Position numbers and translations under genes: made by a program. Of a stretch of 14,457 bases of DNA, positions 1 to 8,054 are shown piece by piece. The stretch is taken from assembly GCA_049964535.1 (NCBI GenBank), contig JBMFXG010000053.1:1-14457 (forward strand). The letters are read 5' to 3'. This stretch comes from JAJYZP01 sp049964535 (GTDB lineage: Bacteria; Actinomycetota; Acidimicrobiia; Acidimicrobiales; Acidimicrobiaceae). The first letter of the stretch is position 1. Each line of letters starts with the position of its first letter. The notes below the pieces were generated by a model. The model had not been told where the DNA came from and searched no databases. It was given only the letters and a program-made list of their open reading frames with translations.

Positions 1-550
1 CCCGCCGAGGTGACAAGATCGATCGGGCATAGGAGGCGATGACCCAAGGTTCGGCCATCCGACCGTTCCCATGATCCCCTCCTGCCAATCGTCCCTCCGA
101 TGGATCAACGACAAAGATCCCATCGTTGCGGAGCATTGAAATATTGCGCCTCACGGCTGGATTCGACCACATCTCATCGTGCATGGCGGGTGCTACGACG
201 ATTGGGGCCCTAGTCGCGAGTAGCGTCGCGCTAACGAGATCATCTGCGGATCCATGCGCGATCTTTGAGATGAGATCCGCAGTGGCCGGGGCGACCACAA
301 CGAGGTCGGCCGACCGACCCAAGTGGGTATGAGGGATTGGGTCAGTATCATCAAAAAGATCGATCTTCGCTGGTTCTGACCCGAGCGCAGAGAACGTGAG
401 CTCACCCACAAACTGCCGAGCAGCAGCGCTGAGAATCGGCACAACGTGGTAGCCACTATCGACCAACCTGCGCAGCACCTCGATCGACTTATACGCTGCG
501 ATTCCTCCACCAACGCACAGTACAATTCGCGGCGATTCCTTGGCGTCCAC
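1..550 (-). CDS. coaBC: Bifunctional phosphopantothenoylcysteine decarboxylase / phosphopantothenate-cysteine ligase, N-terminal part
   Basis: CoaBC (Dfp) makes 4'-phosphopantetheine for coenzyme A: the ligase half joins cysteine to phosphopantothenate and the FMN-dependent decarboxylase half removes CO2. Only the decarboxylase half (about 183 codons) is here; the ligase half lies beyond the left edge. Visible are the flavoprotein N-terminus VLCVGGGIAAYKS (about residues 10-22), an HTHLGR motif carrying the probable active-site His, a PAPATAD-type phosphate/FMN loop (VVVAPATADL), PAMHDEMW (the PAMN-type substrate loop, with His replacing Asn as in other actinobacteria) and the substrate flap EGRLAGGDHGNGR. 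The start chosen is GTG at 550, 13 bases after the rpoZ stop; no ATG, GTG or TTG lies in frame between it and the rpoZ reading frame. Its SD sequence is poor, so translation is probably coupled to rpoZ. The family call is secure, the exact start less so. Confidence 0.93.
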   Translation of the reverse strand, partial: MDAKESPRIVLCVGGGIAAYKSIEVLRRLVDSGYHVVPILSAAARQFVGELTFSALGSEPAKIDLFDDTDPIPHTHLGRSADLVVVAPATADLISKIAHGSADDLVSATLLATRAPIVVAPAMHDEMWSNPAVRRNISMLRNDGIFVVDPSEGRLAGGDHGNGRMAEPWVIASYARSILSPRR

Positions 551-563
551 CAGTGGAATCGAT

Positions 564-833
564 CTACTCTGCCTCGACTGGTTCCTCTTCGATCTGCTCA
601 GGGACTATCTTGCCTTGAGCGATCTCCTCGAATGAGAGTGAGAGCGACTTCGTCGACGGGAAATATGGAACCTGCGGAGGCACGATCGATCCAAGGCCAT
701 CGCCCAGGTGCGACTCGTAGTCATTGAGCTGTCGAGCTCTCCGAGCCGACAACGAGACGAGAGTAAACTTTGAACCGGCCCGCTCGAGCAGCGTCTCGAC
801 CTGGGGGGACATCATCGATCGATTATCTGGCAC
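564..833 (-). CDS. rpoZ: DNA-directed RNA polymerase omega subunit
   Basis: RpoZ is the small subunit that helps fold beta-prime and assemble RNA polymerase. The 89-residue product has the actinobacterial omega pattern: a core LLERAGSKFTLVSLSARRARQ (residues about 15-35), then LNDYESHLGDGL, a Pro-rich linker and a C-terminal helix SLSLSFEEIAQGKI, ending in an acidic tail. The start is GTG at 833, chosen because AGGAG sits five bases upstream; the later in-frame ATG pair near 815 has no SD. It lies between gmk (49-base gap) and coaBC (13-base gap), the usual actinobacterial order. The Arg-Ala-Arg-Gln segment corresponds to the conserved R.AR.IN region of omega, here with Leu in place of Ile. 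There is no sign of truncation. Confidence 0.93.
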   Translation of the reverse strand: MPDNRSMMSPQVETLLERAGSKFTLVSLSARRARQLNDYESHLGDGLGSIVPPQVPYFPSTKSLSLSFEEIAQGKIVPEQIEEEPVEAE

Positions 834-882
834 ACAAGCTCCTCAGTTGATCTAACCCTCAAACAGGAATTATCGAAGCTTC

Positions 883-1437
883 TCAGAGACTGCTACGTCC
901 ACGAGAAGAACGACACTGCTCTATTGTAGCTGCCACAAACTCGATGGCTTCGTCAAGATCCGTATTGACAACTTCGAAGTCACTCACCTGTCGAGCAAGG
1001 GCGACCTCTTCATGTGCGAGCTGAATGCGACGTTCGATTTGATCCGCAGCATCGCCTCGAGACCGCATTCTCGCACGAAGCTCTTCATCATCCGGAGCGA
1101 CAACCACAAAAATCACGGCCTCACGGTCAAGAGATCGAATGGAATGGGCACCCTGCGCATCTATCTCCAACAGCAGATCACGACTGGTCTGATTGGTCGG
1201 CTTCGGAGTCCCGTAGTACTCTCCATTAAAACGTGCCCACTCTAAGAAGAGACCTTCCGCAATAGCGCTCTCAAACTCCTGATGTGTCGAAAATCGATAG
1301 TCACTGTCTGACTCACTTGGACGACGAGGCCTCGTCGTCCAAGAACGGGAGAGAACAAGGTTGTCGAGTCGACCAACCAGCCCACGGGCGATCGATCCCT
1401 TCCCTACCCCTCCCGGACCACAGAGGACAAAGATCAG
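883..1437 (-). CDS. gmk: Guanylate kinase with probable CTG start
   Basis: Guanylate kinase phosphorylates GMP to GDP with ATP in the cytoplasm. The frame gives about 184 residues: a P-loop GPGGVGKGS at residues 7-15, the GMP-binding segment SRSWTTRPRRP (about residues 35-45), then DYRFS, GLFLEWARF, GEYYGTP and LLLEIDAQGA, all in the family's order. The SRSWTTR form is a variant of the usual S.TTR.PR. In this frame the nearest upstream stop is at 1474-1476, and no ATG, GTG or TTG lies between it and position 1170, well past the P-loop. The best start is therefore CTG at 1437, which overlaps the mihF stop as CTGA, the same geometry as the common ATGA coupling. A weak AAAGAGA lies about ten bases upstream. 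The product is slightly short at the N-terminus but retains the first beta strand. Identity is secure; the start rests on exclusion. Confidence 0.9.
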   Translation of the reverse strand: MIFVLCGPGGVGKGSIARGLVGRLDNLVLSRSWTTRPRRPSESDSDYRFSTHQEFESAIAEGLFLEWARFNGEYYGTPKPTNQTSRDLLLEIDAQGAHSIRSLDREAVIFVVVAPDDEELRARMRSRGDAADQIERRIQLAHEEVALARQVSDFEVVNTDLDEAIEFVAATIEQCRSSRGRSSL

Positions 1438-1754
1438 GGTTTTGCGATCTCTTTGACGAGGCGCTCCCGCTGGTTAGCTCCGAGACCCTGAAGTCGTCGA
1501 GTCTCAGCGACTCCGATCTCTTCCATAACCTTACGGGCCTTGACCTTGCCGATCCCCGGAAGCGACTCCAAGACCGAGACGACCTTCATCTTCCCGACAA
1601 GCTCTTCCTGTGACGCTCGCTCAAGCAGTGACTCAAGGGTGATATGGCCCATTTTGAGCTTCTCCTTGAGTTCGGCACGAGCCTTTCTGGCCTCAGCGGC
1701 CTTTTCAAGTGCAGCAGCTCGCTGCTCTGGTGATAGTGATGGTGGCAATGGCAT
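1434..1754 (-). CDS. mihF: Actinobacterial integration host factor (mIHF)
   Basis: mIHF is a nucleoid-associated DNA-binding protein specific to actinobacteria, unrelated to the alpha/beta IHF of proteobacteria. The 106-residue product starts with the Pro-rich LPPSLSPEQRAAALEKA, continues as a long charged helix (residues about 10-35) and ends in the helix-hairpin-helix-like core: GKMKVVSVLESLPGIGKVKA, then KVMEEIGVAETRRLQGLG and NQRERL. All are diagnostic. It sits between pyrF and gmk as in other actinobacteria, separated from pyrF by 73 bases and overlapping gmk by four. No convincing SD precedes the ATG; a 14-base dyad lies 13-26 bases upstream of it. It may therefore have its own promoter, an autoregulatory site or weak initiation; these are inferences. 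Confidence 0.95.
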   Translation of the reverse strand: MPLPPSLSPEQRAAALEKAAEARKARAELKEKLKMGHITLESLLERASQEELVGKMKVVSVLESLPGIGKVKARKVMEEIGVAETRRLQGLGANQRERLVKEIAKP

Positions 1755-1766
1755 AATCGCAAGTTA

Positions 1767-1780
1767 ACCGAGAACTCGGT
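1767..1780. promoter_or_regulatory. Palindrome upstream of mihF (possible operator)
   Basis: ACCGAG-AA-CTCGGT is a dyad with perfect 6-base arms, 13 bases before the mihF ATG, where an SD would be expected nearby but is not found. It could bind a dimeric regulator or form a small RNA hairpin over the initiation region. No T tract follows directly, so it does not look like a terminator. A second palindrome, TAAGATCTTA, lies just after the pyrF stop at about 1821-1830. The function is inferred from position only. Confidence 0.35.
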
Positions 1781-1827
1781 GTATCGCGACCATTTTTGCC
1801 CAACTAATTGCGATATTTTCTAAGATC

Positions 1828-2532
1828 TTACGAATTACCGATCACGAGCGACGTGAAGATTGCCTCTGCGGCAGCCACAGGATCCGCCGCACCAGTGACA
1901 GCTCGACCGATCACCATCAAGTCAGCTCCGTTGTCATAGGCCTCTTGCGGTGTTGCAGCACGAGTCTGGTCGTGCCTCTCCGCACCCACTGGACGAATGC
2001 CCGCAACGACACCAAAGAGGTCCGGTGCCAAACGTTTCGCGACGACGAGATCGGAGGCAGCGCAGACATACCCGCCGCAGCCGGCCCTCAGCGCGAGGTC
2101 GAGACGCGCCGGAAGAATGTGTTCAGGTGCGCCGCCATCCGAGGTCAAAATCGTAACAGCAAGTGCCGTCGGAGGTGTCGCTCCTGCCTCGGCGGCCCCT
2201 TCGGAGAGGCCCTCTACGCCCGCACGCAGCATCTCCACTCCGCCAAAGGCGTGGAGAGTGATGTAGCGCGCACCGAGTCCACCAAGGACCTTGGAGGCCT
2301 TCTGAACAGTGGTCGGGATGTCGTGCAGCTTCACGTCAAGGAAGAGGTCGTAGCCAAGATTCGAGAGAGCTCCCACAGATTCCGGACCGGTCGCACAGAA
2401 AAGCTCCAGTCCGACTTTGATAGTCGAGAAGTAGGTGCCGAGCTGTCTCGCTAGACGAGTCGCAACTACAAGGTCGTCGACGTCGAGTGCCAACGCTAGC
2501 TTGCTTCGCACTTCTTCAAAAGATCGTTGCAT
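1828..2532 (-). CDS. pyrF: Orotidine 5'-phosphate decarboxylase
   Basis: PyrF converts OMP to UMP, the last step of de novo pyrimidine synthesis. The 234-residue product has the (beta/alpha)8 landmarks: Asp17 in LALALDVDD, Lys39 in TIKVGLE, the catalytic DxKxxD array Asp66-Lys68-Asp71 in LFLDVKLHDIP, LHAFGG near residue 94, the GIRPVG phosphate loop with Arg180, and GADLMVIGRAVTGAADP with Arg210 near the end. Length and motifs fit the short bacterial form rather than the longer mycobacterial type. The start is ATG 2532, preceded by AAGGTGG at seven-base spacing. A TTG at 2583 would add 17 residues of no family resemblance and is not used. The gap to pyrD is 118 bases, the largest in the pyr operon. 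Confidence 0.95.
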   Translation of the reverse strand: MQRSFEEVRSKLALALDVDDLVVATRLARQLGTYFSTIKVGLELFCATGPESVGALSNLGYDLFLDVKLHDIPTTVQKASKVLGGLGARYITLHAFGGVEMLRAGVEGLSEGAAEAGATPPTALAVTILTSDGGAPEHILPARLDLALRAGCGGYVCAASDLVVAKRLAPDLFGVVAGIRPVGAERHDQTRAATPQEAYDNGADLMVIGRAVTGAADPVAAAEAIFTSLVIGNS

Positions 2533-2650
2533 ACTCCACCCACCTTCACGATAACTCTCGCTACCACAAGTCGCGTGGTGCAAGCGTCCAAGAAACTCGA
2601 CAAGCCTATGTCTGACTGTGAGACTACCGCCTCGCTAGCTCCAATGAAGA

Positions 2651-3601
2651 TCAATCGCATCCATGAGCTTGTTGAAAGCTGGCTTGAAGCTCCGCAACCG
2701 AAGCAACGTTGCTACGATCCGCATAGCTGCGAAGTTCGCGTGCGATCGCAAAAACCAATCTCGGATCCACAAAGTTCAAGGTTCCAACAGAGACTGCATC
2801 TGCTCCGCAGCGAAGGAGATCAAGGACAGATTGCACCCCATTGACGCCACCGCTCCCGATAATCTCAACCTCTGGGAATCGTTCACGAACCTCTTGAACC
2901 ATCCTCAAGGTCAACGGAAAGATCGATCGCCCTGAGAGGCCACCACCAATTGCAGAACCTAGTACGCCTCGTCCGGTTCGAGGGTTGAGCGCCTGAGCGA
3001 GATAGGTATTTGCCACCACTAGGGTTCGGGCACCACCGCTCAGAGCGGCTTGTGCCACATCGAGATATCGATCGGTGTTTGGTGAGAGCTTGACGCTGAG
3101 GGCAAGATCGATCTCCTTCACCACCGATCTCACGACGCGGCCGGTCATCTCGGGATCGTGTCCAAACATCTCTCCCGCGCGCTCAGTATTCGGACATGAG
3201 ACGTTGATCTCCAAAGCCGTAAGATCCTCAGCAACCGCCGCTAATTCACTTGCAGCTCGTGCATAATCATCGTTTGAACGGCCCCAGATACTCACCACAA
3301 TGATCGCCCGGCTAGACCGCAGAGCAGGAAGGTACTCTCGTTTCCAACGCTCGATACCTGGTCCGGGGAGTCCAACGGCATTGAGCATGGCTCCATGCAC
3401 TGGCCATACCCTTGGCCCTGGATTTCCATGATGCTCGAAATGAGCCAACGACTTGACCGTTACCGCTCCCAACTCTCTAAGGTCACCAAAAGCGGAAAGC
3501 TCCGCTCCGAATCCAGAGGTTCCGGCTGAAGTGAGGATGGGAGAGTTCAGAGTCGTCCCAAACACACAAGCGGCCAGCGACGAACCCATGACCGGCGTCA
3601 C
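2651..3601 (-). CDS. pyrD: Dihydroorotate dehydrogenase, class 1-type
   Basis: PyrD oxidises dihydroorotate to orotate using FMN. The product is 316 residues from GTG 3601. Signs of class 1 are Lys50 in TVKSLA, the catalytic Cys136 in INVSCPN (class 2 enzymes have Ser here), NAVGLPGPG near residues 74-82, VKLSPN near 170 and the FMN phosphate loop GSGGVNG near 249. Length resembles class 1B catalytic subunits. No N-terminal membrane helix is present, so it should be cytosolic. The GTG overlaps the carB stop as GTGA, suggesting coupling; the next ATG (3589) is the alternative start, and neither has an SD. Class 1B enzymes need the Fe-S/FAD subunit PyrK, which is not adjacent. The enzyme may pair with a distant PyrK or use another acceptor such as fumarate (class 1A). 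Confidence 0.92.
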   Translation of the reverse strand: MTPVMGSSLAACVFGTTLNSPILTSAGTSGFGAELSAFGDLRELGAVTVKSLAHFEHHGNPGPRVWPVHGAMLNAVGLPGPGIERWKREYLPALRSSRAIIVVSIWGRSNDDYARAASELAAVAEDLTALEINVSCPNTERAGEMFGHDPEMTGRVVRSVVKEIDLALSVKLSPNTDRYLDVAQAALSGGARTLVVANTYLAQALNPRTGRGVLGSAIGGGLSGRSIFPLTLRMVQEVRERFPEVEIIGSGGVNGVQSVLDLLRCGADAVSVGTLNFVDPRLVFAIARELRSYADRSNVASVAELQASFQQAHGCD

Positions 3602-6600
3602 CGAGACCGGTCTATTTGACCATCGACAAGCTCGAGATGGTAGCTCTGCAGAGACCGTACGGTCATAGGATGTCCGATCGTCTGGCGCAGACCAGAGACC
3701 ACGGCTCGTGCAGCCGCAACGGTCGTCAAACACGCCACCCCACTGCGCTGCGCCGTTGTCCGAATCCGATATCCGTCCGCTCTCGGTCCAGAGCCACGAG
3801 GGGTGTTGATCACCAGGCCAACGGCACCAGAGGCTATCAACTCCACTGCATCGACAAAACGACGATCGGAGTCTTCAATCGGCGACGACTCGCTATCGGC
3901 CGCCCTCTCAGAGGAGACCTTCGCCACGACCACAGGTACCTCGATACCCGCTTGCTCTAGGAACTTCGCCGTCCCCTCGGTAGCAGCTAGTTCAAATCCA
4001 AGATCTAAGAGCTCCCTCGCAACGCTGAGACCGGCAGCTTTATCTCGATCGGCGAGGGACAAGAAGACCGAGCCGGAAGTAGGAAGATGCGTCCCAGCAC
4101 TCAACTGACTCTTTGCAAACGCTAGCGGAAAGTTCACGTCTATCCCCATCACCTCCCCGGTCGATCGCATCTCTGGTCCTAACAACGTATCTGCAGTCGG
4201 AAAGCGTGAAAATGGAAGCACGGCCTCTTTCACTGACACGTGATCGATGCGCTCAGGAGGGGTGAAGAGAGAGCGACGTCCAAGGTCTTCCAGGGTCTCA
4301 CCGACCATCAGAAGACTGGCGACCTTTGCAAGGGGAACCCCGGTCGCCTTTGCAACAAACGGAACGGTTCTTGATGCACGAGGATTCGCCTCGATCACAA
4401 AGACCTGGTTGGACTTCACAGCAAACTGAACGTTGATGAGTCCGACAACGCCGAGCTCGTTGGCGATTGCTTGGGCGTACTGAGAGATCACCTCAACCGT
4501 TTCAGGCGAGAGGGTCTGAGGGGGGAGAGTGCACGCTGAATCACCGGAGTGAATACCCGCCTCTTCAACGTGTTCCATAACCCCACCGACGTAGAATGCG
4601 CCGGTACGATCTCGAAGAGCGTCCACATCGACCTCGATGGCATCTTCGAGGAAGCGATCTACGAGAACCGGACTGTCCACCGAGATCGACCCCTCCGCCC
4701 CTAACTCCTCCAACCGCAAAAACGCAGCCTCAAGCTGAATCTCGTCGTAGACGATCTCCATGGCTCGACCACCAAGGACGTAAGAGGGTCGAACCAGAAC
4801 CGGGAAGCCGATGCGATCAATGACATCGATCGCCTCGACCAAAGAGGTCACCGTTGCACCGGCGGGCTGAGGAATATCGAGCCGTGCACAGAGATCAGCC
4901 CACTTTTTCCGATCTTCAGCGACATCAATTGCATACGGAGAGGTTCCGAGAATCAAATTTGGGTCGATCGAGGAGGCTAGTTTCAGAGGTGTTTGACCCC
5001 CGAACGCCACAATCACACCGAGCAGCTCCCCGGGGGCCTTCTGTTCCTGCGCAATAATGTCTAACACGGACTCTTGATCGAGTGGCTCAATGTAGAGCCG
5101 ATTTGACGTATCGTAGTCAGTTGAGACCGTCTCTGGATTACAGTTCACCATGACCGTCTCAAAACCCGCGCCTCGAAGAGCGAAACTCGCATGCACACAG
5201 CAGTAGTCGAACTCCAGCCCCTGCCCGATGCGGTTTGGCCCTGAACCAAGGATAATAACTCTTTGCGCCGCAGTCGGAACCGTCTCGGACTCTTCCTCGT
5301 ACGTCGAGTAGAAGTACGGCGTCAGTGCCTCAAACTCTCCGCCACAGGTATCAACCGACTTAAATACCGAGGCGATACCTAGCGATGAACGATGTGACCT
5401 AATCTCAGCCTCGTCTATGCCCGAGAGATAGCTCAGTTGACGATCAGAGAATCCAAGATGCTTTGCCTCAAGCATGAGGTCATATGAGAGTTCACTCAGC
5501 AGCCGTCTCTGTCCAAAGTTCACTCGGAAGTCACAGATAAGAACGATCTGCCCCAGAAACCAAGGATCGATACCCGTGGCCTGATGGACCTGTTCCACGG
5601 AGGCCCCTCTCCGGAGTGCCGACTCGACCTGAAAGATGCGTTCCGGCGAAGGTCGCGCCATCTGTCGAAGCAACTCATCAACTGAGAGCTCTTCCACGCT
5701 ACGCTCCTGTGCGTCAGCGTTCAGTCCTGCCCGGGACCGTTCGATCGATCGAAGCGCCTTCTGCAAAGATTCGGGGAAGGTCCGCCCAATACCCATGGCC
5801 TCACCAACCGACTGCATCTGCGTTCCAAGTCGATCAGATACTCCTGGGAACTTCTCAAAGACCCATCGCGGGACCTTCGTCACAACGTAATCGATCGTCG
5901 GCTCGAAGCTCGCCGGAGTTACTTTGGTAATATCGTTCTCAATCTCAGGGAGGGTATAGCCCAGAGCAAGCTTCGTCGCAATCTTCGCAATTGGAAAACC
6001 CGTCGCCTTCGAAGCTAATGCAGAAGACCGAGAGACGCGAGGGTTCATCTCGATGACGACCGTGTCCCCGTTTCTCGGGTTCACGGCAAATTGAATATTC
6101 GACCCTCCAGTTTCCACTCCAATCTTACGAATACAGGCAAAGGCTGCATCCCGAAGACGCTGGTACTCGAGATCGGTCAACGTCTGGGCAGGTGCGACAG
6201 TGATGGAGTCTCCAGTGTGAACCCCCATCGGATCAAAGTTCTCAATCGAGCACACAACGACACAGTTGTCGGCCGAATCACGCATAACTTCGAGCTCGTA
6301 CTCTTTCCAACCGGCAATCGACTGCTCGACCAAGACCTCACCTACCGGGGAGGCTCGTAGTCCACTGAGAACCATATCTTCAAATGCAGAAACGTTGTCC
6401 ACAATCCCCGTTCCCGCACCACCAAGGATGAAGGAGGGTCGAAGCATGAGAGGAAACCCGATCCTCTCCGCAATGGCGAGAGCCTCCTCATAGGAGTGAG
6501 CCATGCCGGACAGAGGTGTGTGAAGACCAATACTCTCCATCGCCGTCTTGAAAGAATCTCTGTTCTCGGCGGTCCGAATGGCCTCTTCATTCGCTCCAAT

Positions 6601-6945
6601 CAGTCGAGTGTTGTAACGCTCTAGCACACCCGCCTCGCTCAGTTGAATCGCCAAGTTAAGCGCAGTCTGCCCACCGAGCGTCGCTAAGACCGCATCGGGC
6701 CGTTCCTTCGCGATAATCGCTTCGAGCACCGCTACATCAAGCGGCTCGATGTAGGTCGAGTCAGCGAACTCTGGGTCGGTCATAATCGTTGCCGGATTCG
6801 AGTTTGCCAGAATAACTCGAACACCTTCCTCTCGGAGAACCCGGCAGGCCTGTACGCCTGAGTAATCGAACTCGCACGCCTGTCCAATGACGATTGGGCC
6901 GGAGCCAATCACTAACACGGATCGAAGATCCACCCGTTTAGGCAT
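3598..6945 (-). CDS. carB: Carbamoyl-phosphate synthase large subunit
   Basis: CarB makes carbamoyl phosphate from bicarbonate, two ATP and ammonia delivered by CarA, feeding pyrimidine and arginine synthesis. The 1115 residues show the duplicated synthetase: first half with VLVIGSGPIVIGQACEFDYSG (about 11-31) and an ATP-grasp domain to about 400, an oligomerisation region (about 400-550), and a second half with IILGSGPNRIGQGLEFDYC (about 564-582), another ATP-grasp domain to about 935 and an MGS-like allosteric domain (about 950-1115). EMNPR (299-303) and EANPR (852-856) mark the Mg-ATP sites. It is somewhat longer than the E. coli enzyme (about 1070), partly from an extra acidic stretch near residues 1010-1030. 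The ATG overlaps the end of carA by eight bases. No frameshift is seen. Confidence 0.98.
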   Translation of the reverse strand: MPKRVDLRSVLVIGSGPIVIGQACEFDYSGVQACRVLREEGVRVILANSNPATIMTDPEFADSTYIEPLDVAVLEAIIAKERPDAVLATLGGQTALNLAIQLSEAGVLERYNTRLIGANEEAIRTAENRDSFKTAMESIGLHTPLSGMAHSYEEALAIAERIGFPLMLRPSFILGGAGTGIVDNVSAFEDMVLSGLRASPVGEVLVEQSIAGWKEYELEVMRDSADNCVVVCSIENFDPMGVHTGDSITVAPAQTLTDLEYQRLRDAAFACIRKIGVETGGSNIQFAVNPRNGDTVVIEMNPRVSRSSALASKATGFPIAKIATKLALGYTLPEIENDITKVTPASFEPTIDYVVTKVPRWVFEKFPGVSDRLGTQMQSVGEAMGIGRTFPESLQKALRSIERSRAGLNADAQERSVEELSVDELLRQMARPSPERIFQVESALRRGASVEQVHQATGIDPWFLGQIVLICDFRVNFGQRRLLSELSYDLMLEAKHLGFSDRQLSYLSGIDEAEIRSHRSSLGIASVFKSVDTCGGEFEALTPYFYSTYEEESETVPTAAQRVIILGSGPNRIGQGLEFDYCCVHASFALRGAGFETVMVNCNPETVSTDYDTSNRLYIEPLDQESVLDIIAQEQKAPGELLGVIVAFGGQTPLKLASSIDPNLILGTSPYAIDVAEDRKKWADLCARLDIPQPAGATVTSLVEAIDVIDRIGFPVLVRPSYVLGGRAMEIVYDEIQLEAAFLRLEELGAEGSISVDSPVLVDRFLEDAIEVDVDALRDRTGAFYVGGVMEHVEEAGIHSGDSACTLPPQTLSPETVEVISQYAQAIANELGVVGLINVQFAVKSNQVFVIEANPRASRTVPFVAKATGVPLAKVASLLMVGETLEDLGRRSLFTPPERIDHVSVKEAVLPFSRFPTADTLLGPEMRSTGEVMGIDVNFPLAFAKSQLSAGTHLPTSGSVFLSLADRDKAAGLSVARELLDLGFELAATEGTAKFLEQAGIEVPVVVAKVSSERAADSESSPIEDSDRRFVDAVELIASGAVGLVINTPRGSGPRADGYRIRTTAQRSGVACLTTVAAARAVVSGLRQTIGHPMTVRSLQSYHLELVDGQIDRSR

Positions 6946-8050
6946 GCGGCACTCCTGCTCGAATCAAAGCTTCAAAATCGTCAAAGAGGTAGTACGAATC
7001 GTGAGGGCCTGGTCCAGCTTCAGGGTGATACTGAACTGAAAAAGCTCCGAGAGAAGGATAACGAAGTCCTTCAACGACTCCATCATTGAGATTGACATGA
7101 CTTACTACCACGTCAGTTGCCATCCGCTCCAGCGAGCTACGAGCAACTGCATAGTTGTGGTTCTGAGAAGTGATCTCCACACCCTGGCTTCCCTCTCGAC
7201 CAACTGGGTGGTTCGCTCCGTGATGGCCGAACCGGAGCTTCTCCACCGAAGCCCCAAACGCAAGCGCGAGAAGTTGATGCCCCAAACAAATACCGAAAAT
7301 AGGCACTCGTCCACCAAGGTCACGAATCGTGTCGATGGCATACCGCAGCGGTTCTGGATCTCCCGGTCCATTCGAGAGAAAAATCCCATCTGGCTTGAGC
7401 GCCATCACCTCTTCGGAAGTGGTTGTAGCCGGCACCACTGTGAGAGAGAAACGATCAGAGAGTGCACGCTCCATAGAGGCCTTGATGCCAAAGTCGAATG
7501 CCACAACGTGCGGCCCACTCCCAGAACTCACAACTACGCTCCGACTACGGGTGACTCCCTGAACAAGATCTCGTCCGTCGGTACCTTGGGCATCCTGCGC
7601 TGCAAGCGCAAGCGAAGCGGGGTCCCCGAGACCTATGACCGCAGGCAGCGAGCCTTTCGTCCGCACTAGTCGAGTGAGTCTCCGGGTATCGACCCCGCTC
7701 AACAATGGAACGTTACGAGCTGCTAGAGCGCTCCGCAGGGAGTCGGTTGCTCGCCAATTCGACGGAACATCAGAGTAGGCCCGGACCACGACACCGGAGG
7801 CGGCTATCATCGATGACTCCCAATCCTCAGCGTTCACACCGTAGTTACCGATGTGAGGATTGGTAAAAACCACGAACTGCCCCGCGTACGAGGGATCTGA
7901 AATGACCTCTTGGTACCCCGAGAGAGCCGTATTAAAAACCACCTCCCCGTCGGCAACGACTCCTCTACTATCGGCCGACAGATCGGTCTCCAAACGTCCT
8001 CGAAATGCAGAACCATCGGAAAGAACGAGCCATGCAGGCGTCCCCTCCAT
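6938..8050 (-). CDS. carA: Carbamoyl-phosphate synthase small subunit (glutaminase)
   Basis: CarA hydrolyses glutamine and channels ammonia to CarB. The 370-residue product has the N-terminal CPSase-small domain (LVLSDGSAFRG, then VVFNTALSGYQEVISDPSY near residues 37-55) and a class I glutamine amidotransferase domain with SNGPGDP near 226, the nucleophile Cys255 in GICLGHQLLA and the His342/Glu344 pair in VQYHPEAGPGPHD. All catalytic residues are intact. The ATG at 8050 lies four bases after the pyrC stop, with GAGGG inside the pyrC end acting as SD at about seven bases. The stop overlaps carB by eight bases. Length is normal for the family. Confidence 0.98.
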   Translation of the reverse strand: MEGTPAWLVLSDGSAFRGRLETDLSADSRGVVADGEVVFNTALSGYQEVISDPSYAGQFVVFTNPHIGNYGVNAEDWESSMIAASGVVVRAYSDVPSNWRATDSLRSALAARNVPLLSGVDTRRLTRLVRTKGSLPAVIGLGDPASLALAAQDAQGTDGRDLVQGVTRSRSVVVSSGSGPHVVAFDFGIKASMERALSDRFSLTVVPATTTSEEVMALKPDGIFLSNGPGDPEPLRYAIDTIRDLGGRVPIFGICLGHQLLALAFGASVEKLRFGHHGANHPVGREGSQGVEITSQNHNYAVARSSLERMATDVVVSHVNLNDGVVEGLRYPSLGAFSVQYHPEAGPGPHDSYYLFDDFEALIRAGVPHA

Positions 8051-8054
8051 CTTG

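Noticed and set aside
2533..2583. TTG start at 2583 for pyrF
   Set aside because: It adds 17 unconserved residues; ATG 2532 has the better SD and matches family length.
3602..3733. Longer pyrD start at 3733 inside carB
   Set aside because: The added 44 residues have no family resemblance and overlap the carB coding end; GTG 3601 fits the family N-terminus.
7097..7669. 190-codon plus-strand frame inside carA
   Set aside because: Antisense to a well-conserved gene, without motifs.
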